From Ramazzottius varieornatus (lineage: Eukaryota > Tardigrada > Eutardigrada > Parachela > Ramazzottiidae): DNA of 64,000 nt. The notes below the pieces were generated by a model that did not search any database, had not been told where the DNA came from, and saw only the letters and a program-made list of their open reading frames with translations. The DNA is taken from assembly GCA_001949185.1 (NCBI GenBank), contig BDGG01000002.1, positions 6,972,772 through 7,036,771 on the forward strand, written 5' to 3'. The translations under genes and the position numbers were made by a program. Of this stretch, positions 32,740 through 46,700 are shown piece after piece (the stretch's first letter is position 1; every line of letters starts with the position of its first letter).

Positions 32740-35700
32740 GGAAGACAAGTTTCCAGGCAGCACAGTATAGATGTCATTCAGATGTCAACGGAAGTCAGAT
32801 GGGGAACAAATCAGCTGGTTCGCTTCGCGTCGTCCAAAGGCGTAGTAGGCCGATCTCAGACTCGGTATCATCCCTGGGTGCTGTGTGCCTTGCTGAGATC
32901 CCTCTTTTACGAACAGCATGAAAGAAAGCTACGGGCTGCAGAGTTCAGACTTCAGACGAGTAGAACGAAAAAATTTGGAGGAGCAATCTAACTAATTTTG
33001 TGAATGAGAAATTATTTGAATCTAACCCTCGGCTTTCCGGGGCACCAAGGGCTTGCGTTACCGCTGCCGGTGCTGCCGGTGCAGCCGCTGCAGCGGCTTG
33101 CGGCTACGGCCACTGCGCACAAAATATGCGGCTTCCCCCTTGGGCGGACAAAACGAACAAGCAGCCAGTCTGCTCGCATGTTGCGTTACTGGTCCATTGA
33201 TGGAAAGCCGTGGTAGCTGTTGAAACCTAAAAACCTGCGATGTATTGGATTTGAAAATTCAAAATCTTCACACCGTTACTCGTTACTCATCACTTTGTCT
33301 CAAAAACACAAAATTAGTGGTCCTTCGCAGTAACTTTTCTTCCCGACGTTGATGGAAGCGCAGTCGTTCTTTCAACCGTATGTGTGTAGATCGGAAGTGC
33401 TGTGGAACGAGGGGGGATCGTCCAGGAACTCATTATCGAACTCGGCGGGATCTCTCTGTGGTTAGAGTTCCACAGAAGTCCTGGGTAGAATGATCATTGA
33501 TCAGAAGGTAAACGAGGCTTGTGTTTCTCCCGCACTTCCTGCATCTATTGTCCGATCAATTTTCGTACCACCCATATGCCTTTTACGCCCTCTCCTCTCC
33601 CCTGTAGACTCACGGAACAGCCGTCGATATGGTCTGCATGGTTTCCACATGCAGCGCCAAAATATTGTTGTTGAAAGGAAAAGTTGTACAACAAGTCCCC
33701 GCGTTGCCTCTTACCATCTCAATGGATCTACACCGAATACTCGGCAAGACGATTGTCTCGACTGTTTTCACTAGAAGCGGTGGCGCTCGTGATCAGTAAG
33801 GTAGGTTTGTTGCTGTCTCGTACGAGCACAGGTAATCGAGTAGTTCGCTACAGTTTCACGCAACTTTACACCGCTGGCGGTATTTCTTCTTCGCACGTCA
33901 AATACTTAAGGTCTTGCTTGTTGAATTACAGGATACAGTGCAGTGTCTTGGCGCTGTCTCTCTGGCCGACGGAAAGTGGATCATTTCCACGGGATTTACG
34001 AGCGCGGTGACGTGATATACCTCAGCTGTTCCGCTTGGCAGTCGAACTTTGACGATCAAGTATCGGCACTCGCGTCTTCACAGCCGCGCTACTGAAGGAG
34101 AGCAAAGAGATTCGAAGAGTTTCCGTAACCGATTTGGCTTCTTCGCTTTCTCTTCTTCTGGCTCATTTGGAGGAGGAACGACCAGTCAAGGGTTGGTCTT
34201 GGACGGAGAAGTTATTTGGCCGTCTCTTCCCTTGTGATGGTAGGAAGGCCGGAAAGAGCGCTTTTGTGTCTGGCCGTTTATTTACATGGCAATAGTCACG
34301 CTGTTCTTCGTTCGTCATTAGAACTTTTTCCTGCTTCTGGCCATTTACGCGAAGCATTATCATAACGCCGTGTGCTGTTTTAGTGAACAAAGACTGTCGC
34401 CGAGTTGTCTCGTGAACATCCCTATGGACGTTGCTTCTGGTGGAATGTACGGACGAAAGACGCTCGAATGGAGGACCACGCCGGATAACCAACGATGAAA
34501 GAGTTCGGAGGTGAGACTAAATTTCTCGATTATTTTGGAAAAGGTTTTGGGAGGGGGAGGATTCGACTAATCGATGTAATGAGAGGCATTATCGCATGAT
34601 AATGTTGATAGATTGGTGCGAGCGTGGTGCATATTCGGACAGGCTAGCGTCATACCATTTATCCAAACCATATTGAAAACGTTGCTTTTATGAACTCAGC
34701 TGCGTGATGATCAATTGCGGAAGTTCAGTCGGAAATCGATTTGATCGATCTTCGCGGTGAAATCGATTGACCGTGAGCTTAATTATAACTTGGCTTACAA
34801 TAGCCACAATGGGGTTCTTTCTCCTGTACGAAAAATCTGTATTATGGAGGTAAAGGATGCTGTTTTTGGGTTCCCGAGGGAAAACTCTGGGTTTTTGCTC
34901 CGATGACGAGCTAGCTCAAGAGTTTATGTGTTGGCGAGTTTGTTGTCGTTCTCGTTTGAGCAGATTCGCAGCTGCTTTTCTGACTTGCATCGACAGAATG
35001 ATTGATCCACATAGATGTCGAATGGCGACTAATTATAGCTCTTCAGTGATCTCATTAGGGTGGAAATTGCGTAACGGTTTTGTTGGGGCTTAAAGTTTCG
35101 AGTTGCAAACTGTGGCAGTTCCGCAGGAAAGTTTGTAGACGACTAGACGTTGAAGGGGGCATGAGGATATGTTTAATAAGAGTAAGGCCGAATGAATGGA
35201 AAATGGTTGGCAATGAAGTTCTTTGCTTCTTTGTCGAAGTGGCTCATTTGGTCAAGAATGCCGGGTATTAATAAAAAGGTCTTATCACACTGTAGCGTGA
35301 CAAAAAGCCATTGACGGTACGGGCCCTTGAAGTTTCATGACGTGTAAAACCTCTGTTTACATAATGATCGTGTTTTTCCACATTTCTGAATAATTGACCA
35401 TATTCAGCAGGAAAGGCAAGTTAAATGTTCGCGTGCAGCCAGAACACGAAAGGAGCTTTACTGTACACAACACACAGCAAAGTGCATCAAACCATTAAAA
35501 GATTATATTTTTATCTCCCTATTCTCCTACGTGAGGTCGACCGAGATAGTTCTCGCACGCTTCACTTTCTTGCATACTCAAGCAGCAGACAGAACATCCT
35601 GTTCGTTGTATGCAGGTTCCTGAGATACAGATGGGGTTAATTTAATTGCAGACATCTATGCACCTAGGCCCTACAGTAAACACCTGGGTCCTTGTACGCA

Positions 35701-36216
35701 GGTGGGTGCGTCTTGGATGGCTCTTTATTTTGGTCGTGGTGGGACTGGGCTATGGGATGTACTTCAGGCATAATCTGTTAGATTTGATCAAAGAATTAGT
35801 CGTTAACCTGGGTTTCGGTTGAGCAGATATGACAGAAAATGGTAATTTATGAGGCCTGGTGTTTCTCCGAATTTTTTCTGCCGGCTGGTTATGTTTAAAC
35901 GGATCATTTGCCACGAGCTGGACATTATCTACTATAAACATCGCTGATACCGTATGTGGGCCACGATAATTTATTGCATGTGTCAAAAGCAAAAAAGTGG
36001 CTTTGCGGCGGTATTATTATAATCACTTGTCGCCCTTCTGAACTTCTTGCCGAAAAACAGTTTTATTGTTAACGCCATCGAACCCTCGCTCGGTTCGCCG
36101 ATCGCGAAAAAGGTCCATGCACGTGAGAGAACTCGCCATTAACTTCCAACGAATTCCTAATTATAATTTTATTGTTTGATTATTCAGACACATATTCCGC
36201 AATATATATCCGAGCG

Positions 36217-36224
36217 TATAAAAG
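36217..36224 (+). promoter_or_regulatory. TATA-like box TATAAAAG
   Basis: TATAAAAG lies in the gene desert, followed about 170 bases later by a donor-like TTCTG|GTGAGT at 36391. It could start a non-coding transcript or an untranslated exon; coding support is absent. Confidence 0.25.
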
Positions 36225-39200
36225 TCGGACGTTGCTTGCATACGAAAAGTTTCATTTTGACTGACTGGACCGTGAAAAGCCTGTACGGTCTTCCTTTCAA
36301 CTTTTGCTGAAAAGCCGAATGGCGGCTTCTGTCATCCACAGTTCAAAAGCCTTTGACGTCCGTGTGATAATCACAGGATAGAATTAATTTCTGGTGAGTT
36401 TATACGGATGGGAATGTCTTGTCGATTGGTCTCTCCTTTGATTGCAGTCGATTGCGCCTTTGGGCCGTATACCGGTAATGCAGGATATCGTGAGCTTCCG
36501 TCAGCCCCGCTTGATAGTGAACAGTGCTTCCGTGGAACGAAAGAAAATGCATATCACATTACTCTTCATACTGCGCTTCCTCATCAATTTTACAGTTTTA
36601 CGACAACTGGCCAAGCATCGCAAGCAAGATGTTGTGTAGACAAACAAGAATGGCTTGTGCTGCCATTGAAACTGGTCACCAGAGGTTGCTCTGACCGCTA
36701 TAGACTGGACAAGAGATGAGACTGTGGAATGTCTTCGAGCCGGTTCCAAAATTTATGGACGGAAAGATTCGGTCTCTGTAAGCTTATCCTCATCAGACTC
36801 GCCAAGGATTACACTTCCTTGCCGACCTAACCGAAAATATTCGGATAAAATCCATTCGCATGTCGATCAAGATGTCTGCAGTTTGAATCATCTTGGGTTA
36901 CAGAAGGCTTTATAATCGATGCTGGCAAAGTCAACTCATTTTGTGGGAAGACTCTTTCCAGAAGGGCAGAAGTATCGAGGACAAACACAAGGACCTGTCA
37001 ATAAGGACTACGTGCCCGGAACGTGATGGGTATCGCGTTGGAGGAACTAGGAAGTCAGTTTTACATAACATATGTCTCGTTCGTGCAGTGGCAGGTTTAT
37101 GAAATTTCAGAAGCCCATCGCTTCGTGCGTGAAAAGCGTGGTCGAATCTGGATGATGAGCAGGTTTCGACACAAGTGGCTGGATTTGTGGGTTTTCGAGC
37201 TTGGAGCGTGTCTAACAAGCCTACTATTCCCAAACCTTTACTTCAGTTTTCGCAGAAGACATCTAGAATCTCGGCAGGATTGTGATGGTCACGTGTAAAT
37301 GGAATCGGAATTTGAGATAGTTTCCATCCTATCCCACATAGTAACTGTTCAGCTTTTGATGTTGACCACTGGCTAGACTAAACCAAAATTTACTGTCCCG
37401 CAGGGACGGTAAACTTTAACTGAACACTCGCTTCAGCTATGAACGGGTCGAACTAGAGGAAATTCTTAATTTGGACAGGAATGTGTGAAACAGACTGCGG
37501 GTGGCCACCATTTTGTGGTTTCTGGAGCCTATCGGTGGACCACCGGTCACCGGTCCACGGAGTGATCACTCAACTGTGCTGCGGCCGGTAGATGGCGCTG
37601 CCAGCGCTGTTGTCTCTGCCGCCTAAAAACGTCTCGTAATATCGACAGCGTGTTCTTAACTTAGCCCAAGTGTTCGAAGCCAGCCACCCAGCGGCGAGCG
37701 CTGGTTCACGTACGGTAGTGGGACTCGTAAGATGGAATGTTGTTCGTTTCTACATCTGTCAAATTTGAAGATTAACCGTTGTAAAAAAATGATGTATTAT
37801 GTTTTTAAGAAGGAATGCGTTTTGATTGGGTGTTGTAATGCTCGATATCCGAAGATCTGTCAATAACGTACTCGGATGTACTCTGCGGGAGCTCCGCAAC
37901 GATCAAGAGCCTGTCCACATCCATCTTATCGATGTGGAAAAAATGGCTGGCATGCGTAAAGTGGCTGAAGGCTTGCCTTTTGTCACCTTGAAATATGATC
38001 TGTGGTCGGTTATCCGTTTTTGACATGCAGTATATCGGATAAGTTGAAAAATGTCTTGCGAGGGAAAATATTTACATGCACTTTGTGTGATTACGTTATG
38101 GAATGGCGAAGCTCAAGAGCACTGCTGCCGGCGCCATGTCGCTCTCCGTATTGGCCAAGGTCGCTCTTGATAAGCAATTTTGACTTCATAAATCATCCAA
38201 GATCTCAGAGATAAAAACGCTCACTCGCACAAATTTCACATGAATTTATTCAAGAGAATATGACATATTTTTGTTTTATTATTCAGCAGAAATCTACCCT
38301 AACATTACCAAAAAACAGCGCATGCATAATATCTTTTAATTTTTTTGAAGCTATTAGCTGTTAGAAGCAGTCTTCATATCGCAAAGGAAAACAAGTGAAG
38401 AGTTGGTCTGCGGAATCATCAGCGGAGTATTTGTCTGGTTAGGGGCTTAACTTGAAGATTTGAAAGTTTTCCGTTTAAATGACGGAAATGGGATCATCTG
38501 AGTTCTATTGGACGTTTCTGATTGTTATCCGAAGACGTGTAAATTGTTTGTGAGTATCCGCGAGCTTTTGGCTTCCTGCTTGCTGGAGGAATTGTCGTTG
38601 ACTTAAATTTGGTGGAATGAATGGATTCTGGGGCGAGTAGGGAAGTCATCCATGGGCGTTGCCCAGCTTATCAATATTAACTTGGGAGATTCGAGCGGCT
38701 CATTCAACAGAGCATCTGGATGCAAATCAGATGGCTGTTCTTCTCTAGTCTTTGGTCTGTTCAGGGCAGCATCTTGGCCGTTAACATTGACTGTTCATTC
38801 CAATTTGGCAGATGCGATGTTGAACAGGAAGAATCGAGTATAGTGGCTGCACTTGGAATGATCACGCCAAAATGAATTCATCCGACGTTTGTATTGCAGG
38901 CTATCCTCAAGAGACATGGCAACGCGGCGAATCTCCGGCAAACGGAAATCCCGGAAGTATATTCTACATCAAGTAAGTTGTCTTAGCCAGCAGTCAAGTT
39001 TACACTTGTTATTTCCGCCCAGAGAGCATATGACAGTGACATAAGGATACGAGTCCTGCCTCGTCAATTAATTTAGAGATGGCGAAAGAGCATGGATTGG
39101 CTCTTCCGTCTTTCTCATGGTAATTTCTAATTGAAGTTGCAGCATAAAGAATTTGGGATGCTGATCCTGGCTGAATGAAATTGTCAGGGCGTTAATACTG

Positions 39201-40304
39201 TTTGTATGTTTTGCCCTGGTTCGGTGACTCGCTGTGTAAGAAAGAAAAGGATCATGGGGCCTCCCGCAGATAATCCTTTTGGGCATCTGCCTTTTGCATC
39301 CGGGTCGTCGCGCCTAAGCTCAGTTTGTGAAGGATATCTTTCCTGGCTTTCCGGACCGAACCCGCATCTTAATGAACTCGATTCTCTGAAAATTTTTTTC
39401 CCAAATACCCACGTCAGAAATATAGAAATACGGGTTTTTCTCGCGCTCCTCGTTTGACTCGGTTCGTGACTGGAGAGCGACGCAAAAGTTAGGCGTGTTT
39501 GGGGGGGGGGGGTAGTGTGTTAGTTCACCTGGGTCAGTTGAATACGGGTATCGGCGCACATGGTGAGCAGGTTCGGGCGGTCGACTGCGCGAGTTCCCGT
39601 GGACATGGCTGTAATTTACTGCACACGTGCAGCTGACTCGTAATAGGGAAAGTAGACGCTACGGGAAAAAAACTGCGGTATCTCTGCTAATTCGGTATGT
39701 GCACAGGTGCTTAGGTGGCTCTAATTGAGGAAGCAATGAGTCGCGAAAGCCAGTCGACGAAGCCGTAGTTCCTGCTGCTCATTAGCTCTGGTCATTGGAT
39801 GGACGGGGAGTTCAGTCAGGGCAGGGTGTATGGCTTCCGATTCCATATTGCCGATCGTATCGAAGCAGATGTTCCTCAACGAACCATACCATTTCACGTA
39901 GGTGGATGAGGCGGGCTATTGAAAGGCTTTAAATGTCTGCATACGAAGTATGATGGCAGTGGAAGCTGGTCAGGGCTGAATATTACAACAATGACGGATG
40001 GCTGACGGACAGACGCTGGCTACTCATCGTACAGAGCAAATTTAAAGTTGACCGGCAAGGCGAATAAGGTAACTCCACCTTTCAACTCTTCGGTAGGAAG
40101 AGAAGGGTGTTCTTGTTTTTAGGTGAAGTTTTTATACATCTATCGATTGTGATATACCTTGACGCCGACCACGTTTGCCCACTGTTAGTTTAATGCGCGG
40201 CTTGATAAAAGCTACAGCTAACGGAGGCTGGAGTGGAGAGCATGTGTAATCGTCGAGCGTATCTCCAGGATTTCCGTTGACGGTCGACACCTATACTTCC
40301 TATA

Positions 40305-40329
40305 CTGTGTGTGTGTATGTGTGTGTGCT
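40305..40329. repeat. GT microsatellite
   Basis: GT units interrupted by one AT, about 400 bases upstream of the dystrophin-like start codon. Confidence 0.85.
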
Positions 40330-40723
40330 GTCTATGTACGAGTGTTGGGCGTTGAGTGTGTGAAAGTCATGGTGTGGCATTCGGGATAGCTACAGAGTAC
40401 ACACAGCGACCCAGCCGGGAGGGAACTGTTTCCTTTTTCAGTTACAGCACATTCTTCCCGGGATCGATGAGGTTACATCTGACTCTGCATTTTGTGTTCG
40501 CTGTGTGACAATCCATTTGCTATTGACAAACTATTACCCATATCTTAGTTGCCATAATCGGCGCAGTTTGCCCATTGTTGGGCTTTTCCATTGGCCGGCT
40601 ATTGTGTCACGAATCGGCCCTTTGTCAACGGGAGAAAAGCAGGAGAGTGCCGTCGCACACCGGTGGAGTAAACAGGGTTATCCCGAGCCGCGTGTTCCTG
40701 CCTTTCCAGCGTAATATTTAATA

Positions 40724-43700
40724 ATGGTTGAGGCGGTCAACGACGAGTCAGTTTTGTGCAATGCAACAGCTGCGCCTGATGCTGATGCCGTTCCGAGTAT
40801 CCCCAGTTCGAGTTCGGCTTCGCCAAATGGCGACACCGCCGAAGCTTCTTCCCTTGTTGCCTCCACCACGGAATCCAAGCCTGATAGCGGTGTAAATATG
40901 GACATTGAGCTCCCTGCTGGACAGGGACAGATCGGCGGGGTCCCTCCGGTCGCGCCCCCTTCTCCATCGCGCAATGTCGTCGAAGCCATGTACAAACGAC
41001 TTCCTCGTTTCTACAAAGGGTAATTCCTATCTGACTATTCTGTAGAAAATTATCTACTATTTTTAATGGGATGGATTTTGAACAGGATGTGGTTTGACGA
41101 AGGTTGCTGTTACATTGCATGTTTGTCCTTGGTGAAGCGTCGGTTTGCAATTATCGTTTGTGAAGTAGGGGTTACGTAACAAGGGCGCACTTCCTCGGCT
41201 CTATTCGGTTCACTGAACCGATTTTATGTTTTTCTTCAACGAAATGCTGGGGAAACTGATGGCGTCGAAAAGCTCTTGAGGGGTTCTCCTCTGTGATTCT
41301 TTGGTAGCTGCGTAGTTCCACATTGAAACTGGCAGCTACAGAGATTGACTCTAATGTGCGACCAGCCATAAAGTCATTACACACATCAGCAGATGCTCTC
41401 TGGGGGGAAAAGTGGAAAAAACACATGGTCATTGCCTGCTTGTTTGAAGATGATTTCTGGTTGGTAAACAAGTGATTTAAATTTGTCTTTTCTATTTTTT
41501 ATAGCCACAAGGAACATCGAACGCAATGGGACCATCCACTCCTTACCAAAATATTTGACGAGGACATAGGTAAGCACACTGTACACACTGTAGAAAATCT
41601 GGCTGGAAGATAACGAGGTAAAGAACTATGCCAGATACCAAAATTGTGACATACGTTGACGGTTTGACCGTCTTTGAGGATCTTTCTGGCTAATTCTGTT
41701 TGCTCGTTTAGCTGATCGAGTATGCAGAAGTCAAATTGGGTCGCCAGCTTCTCAGTACCCAACATGTACCCACTTGTATTGACAGTTTAAACGATGCATG
41801 TGACGGGTTCCTTGGGCTTAAAACTTGATGTGTAGCCTTATTTGCTTCATATGGTGTCACATCTTAAGTGAGGGGGAAAGTGGTTCAAAGAATTTCAGGA
41901 AAACGGGAGGAAAGGTGCATGTGCGACCGAACCCGACATGCAAACACACTTTGGACTCTTTGATGGTCAGTTGAGACGCGCAATAGCAGGCATGGTGATA
42001 TCGATGACAGAAGACTTACAGTGGCATAAGTATATTTCAATTTGAGTTTATGCTTGGCGGAGTAACGTGTCAGCTTCGCCCATCAAAGAGGAAGTACGGG
42101 CACCTGCACTTTAAACAGTCACTGCTCATAAATCCCTGCTCCTGCCATTCTTGACTTGGGTCAGTGCCGCGCAACTGCCGGTGGCAGATGGGGAAACATG
42201 TTGGTAAGAGGCTGTGAAATATATATAAGATGCCAGCAGTTATCCCATGACGAAAGTAAAGAAGGCAATATGTCATGGCTGGACATGCGTAATTATGACT
42301 GACCGATGAATACCGCGGTCACTTTTCAGCATGCATACACGCCCACGGGGATCGCCACTTGAATAAACAATAACTCATTCCCGGCTCCTTTCCAATGTCA
42401 CTTGCGCTCTTCAAAACTCGGACGGAGACTTTTGACGGGGAAAATTGAATTTCCACGTAATCACTCATTTTTTATTCAGTAAGGACCCTCGTCTAGTCCT
42501 TCGACACGGTGACACTGCTCCTTCCAATTCTTTTCCCGTTACATCTCAAAGAAATGAACGTTTCTTCGTAAGAGTTCTCTCCACTGAGTCCTCCAAAACG
42601 TCTCTCCATTCCCGTTGCGTTCAGTTGTAATTTAAAGTCCCAGTAAACGGAAGATGGAAGTATGAGACAGTGTAACAGAATCGCGATAGTCGTACCGTCG
42701 GCGTAATGGGGAGAGACCTCGATTTCTACTTGACTTCCTCAAGCGGATGTTGGCTCTTCCCTTCTGGGTGGGATTCGGCCAAGGTTGTCTATTGTTAGCT
42801 ATCTAGTCAACAGGAAGCTCCCCAGTTTGTTTCGGGCATTACAACCATCATGCGTGCAATAAATGGAGGAATGGCGTGCTAATTCGTCTTTTTACGGATA
42901 TGACCATGCAATGCACATGGGGAGATGAGTCGTTTATAAGGCTGCAATGCCGCTGCATCACTGCAATAATCCAAGGTCTTTATTGTTAGAATATTGATTA
43001 CGGAGCATGGTGAAGCATGTTTCCTCCGTATTATAGGAGGGTCTTAATTACGTATTAGTGTATGCGACAGATAGCAGAAGAAGAGTCCTTCCGCCATCAG
43101 GATGTATCACAAACGATGCGTCGGCACACGCGAGATACGCTGGCCGCCATTCGTACTCGACGGAGCATGAAACTTTCATCGCGTATCAATTGCAGCAAAA
43201 CTGTTTTTCACAGGAAATACAGGTTTTCATGCTGTTTAGTCGCACTTGAAAATTCTGACTTATTCTTTGAGACCTTCAGATGAGAATGGCGCGGAAAAGC
43301 CCTCTTGAAAACTTGACACAACTTTGTCCAACACCAATTTGATGGCTGCGTTTAGACCGGCTTTCAGCGCGAAGCATAGCCAGTGTTACATTTATTCATG
43401 GCAAATTAGGCGGAAGTTACCAGTCTGCGTTCCACCCTCAGTTAACATCATCTCTCGATGCGCATAAGAAGCGTATCAACCCCAACAAAATTTTGATCGT
43501 GAGAATTTCATGCGGAAAATAATTTGCACCCCCTTTTCGAACTTTCCGCCCATGCGTAAGATATGCAGTAGGCAGCCTCCCCCAGCGTTAGGTGAAACTC
43601 GCGAGGGTTACTCAACGTATAAAATTCCTGAGATGGCTGGCTGAATCAGTCAGGTCTCTATCGAAATGATTTCGTTCGACAGGTCCTCGGCTCTATTCGA

Positions 43701-46700
43701 CTGTTTAGAAATTATTTCAAAGTTCAGTGCCAAGAATTTGAGGTCCTCGCACATCAGGAGGAGGACGAAAAGTCCAAAGTTATTCTGATAGTCGGTAGCC
43801 GGCTGAAAAGTGTACGGTAAAGATTGTCCTATGTTGGATAGTCCTTGTAGATCACTTTACTGCCGCGAGGTGTCGGTGCTTAAGTCAAGCAGGTCCAGTT
43901 TCACTTTCTTTGAAATTGACCATTTTACGGTGCGTGCCTCTATCGGTGTGTCGTCGTCTTAGATGATGCCGCGAGGTCAGTCCTCATTCATTGGCCCATG
44001 TGGGTGTTATTGCCGGAAGCCAGCCAGCAAGCCATGGACGAGGGCTACTAAATACTCCCAGGAGGGACAAATTCTTGCATCTAGAATGGTGTTTTCAAAA
44101 TTCATTTCTGACCAAGAGATAGAGATGCACAGTGTTGCGTGTTGTGCGCGAGATAGTTGTCGAACCTGTTTTTGTTGGGAGAGCCGGTCAGCGTGTGCAG
44201 TTTAACGGTATGTCGGTAGCGCGGTAAACGAAGACAAACATGGCACTTAACTTGCAACTTTCCACTCTGCTTGCTGTCCATGGCCAGTTTTATGACCGCT
44301 CTTTTACAACGCTAACTGAATTTTCATACTTAGTCGAAATCCTAAAGGAAGTTAGTGTACTTTTCCGCCCCTCGATCCCGCGCAACCTACATGTAAAATG
44401 AGGCTGACAGCGGGACTTTAATAATGGCGCAATCACTGGGCGATAAACTGGCAGAAAGCAATGCCGTTCCATTAGATTAGCTACGGTTTTAATCAAAAAT
44501 CTCGGCCCAAGAATAACGGAAATGATGTTGACAAGTGGCAGCAATGCATTTTAGATTGCAGAATAAAATTTTCAGTCAGTCAGTCTGCCCGCCGATCTGA
44601 GAATATTTGACGCTGAACCGGTCAACGTCAAATGGCATCTCGCAACATGTGGTCATGTTCTCAGCGCTACTGCTATATTCAATAAAGATTCAGCTGCAAA
44701 GTCACGTCGGTATGGCTGTTTTGTCACATCAGACCAAGGGTCAGTCTCCATTATAAATCCGCGTAAAGTGAACCCCGAAAGGATTTAGGACCACTCTGCA
44801 GCGATTGAGGCCATTGATTTCCTTCGATTTTCCTTTGAAGTCTTTGCATTTTACAATTTCTACGGAAGTGAAAGTTTTCCCCAGAGTGGCTTACTTAAGC
44901 AATAACCTCCGGGCGTTTTAATTGCACTAACAGCTTATGGATCGTGCCGGCAGACAAGGCAAATAAGACAAATGTGTCGCCTCCATGCGTGAAAGATGAA
45001 TAACACAATTTCGTCCTCCGATGTGCTTCCTTATTTGCATCTCAACGTGGGAGTCCTGTTTACAGGGTTCCTCCAGCAGTCATCCTCCTGAGTCATTTTC
45101 TGAATAATTATCAGCTGCCGTGAGTCCGTGACACATTGAAACGCCTCAAGAGGGGAGAATTACGTTACCAAAGCGTGAAAAGGAAACACGCAATGGTGCA
45201 TACTTAATTAATGACTGTCCTTTTCGACAGGAAGAGGTCCTTCCTACAAGCGATGCATGTTGAGAGCTAGGCAAGCAAAACGTACCAAATCGTTGTATCT
45301 CAGGTGGCGCACATATTCGTTGTCATTGTCTAGAAGAATGCGCCGGTGAAGATAGCGATACTGTCTGTTTGTGAGTCAGGTTCGGCGTCCTGTTTCACTC
45401 TCGCTTAGGGGACCGGGATCTTTCAACATAAGTCCTGTTTGCGCAGACATCGATTTGGTAACTTGATGCCCGTCGAATGTCGCCAAACATTTCCGTCAGA
45501 TTACACGCATGTGACAGTGTAGCACGATGCAGAGCTCTAGTGCTTGTAGGGATGCGCGTCGGGAGTCATTAGTGTCCATTACGCATACTCACAGAATCGC
45601 ACTTCCTTGTCTTTAACTATCCTTGATTTCCCGAAGCATGTAACTATAGTGCTGCAATAGGAATGGCTTCCTTGACTAACGATGGATCCTATTGGGTTAC
45701 ACCCTACTTCCCAATGATCTGAAGACGTAAAAGGGGCCAATTTTCCATCGTCAAAGCTAACGATTACCGTCGTTGAGAAACTCTAAAAGCTCTTAAACGA
45801 TCGAAAACAAAGAACCGTTTTTTTCCGTCGAAAAAAGGGAATCGTAAGACCTCAAATTCAAGTAATCTTCCAGCCGGAAGCCGTACAAAATATTCCATGG
45901 GAGTTATTTTTTGACCAATGGAAGAGTTTAACGTGGATTTGTTTTTAGCATCCTACAACGATGTCCGTTACGCCGCCTATCGAGCAGCTTTGAAATTTCG
46001 AGCGCTATGTCATCGACTCCAGCGTAAGTAACGGCGGTGTTTATTTTTACTGGCAGTTTCGTTAGATTAACAGGAGTGTTTATTTTCTGTGAATTTAGTC
46101 CATCAAATCAAGCTGACCACCGTTCGCAATGTGCTGAAACAACATGGCTACGAAGCGGTCTATCAGAATCAGACGCTCATTCCCGTGGTGGAGCTGGAGA
46201 CACTTATGGCCGACATTTACCTGAGTGCTCGCCGCGAATATCCCAGCATTGATCAGCCGGAAACGAACGCCGAGCTGTTGCTCAGCTTGTTACTGAAACT
46301 GTACGACACCAGTCGATACGGCTGTGTCAAGCTGATTTCCGCCAAAATTGGCTTGGCCCTGCTGGCATCCGGCTCTTACCTGGAGAAATGGAAGTACATT
46401 CTGGGCGAACTTTTCGACTATAATCGCAGCCTAAGTCGCAAAAACGCCAATGCCCTTCTCCATGATGTGGCACGCATACCTGAGGTGCGGTATGAGATTA
46501 TGGGCCTATGGGTACAGTGACCTGTGTAAAGTTTTCCGTTTTGGGTCGATGCAAACGCTATATCGATCTGCTGTCACCAGCGTTTTCTAACCTAATATCC
46601 CCAGTTTTTACTCTATGCAGCCACCACATTGTTTCTTAATTTTTCATAAACTTATCCAATTTTTAATGTCGCCATTATGGGAGACCGGCAAACGAAGCGC

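Larger units (their letters stand above)
32740..40723. other. 8 kb stretch without a recognised gene
   Basis: This is the largest gene-poor part of the window, AT-richer and T-rich in places, between divergent RMDN3-like and dystrophin-like genes. It has a TATA-like box at 36217, a G12 run at 39501-39512 and a GT repeat at about 40305-40329. Open frames are short and unsupported. It may hold distal regulatory DNA or untranslated exons of the dystrophin-like gene. No foldback copy was noticed here, in contrast to the genic parts. Confidence 0.4.
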
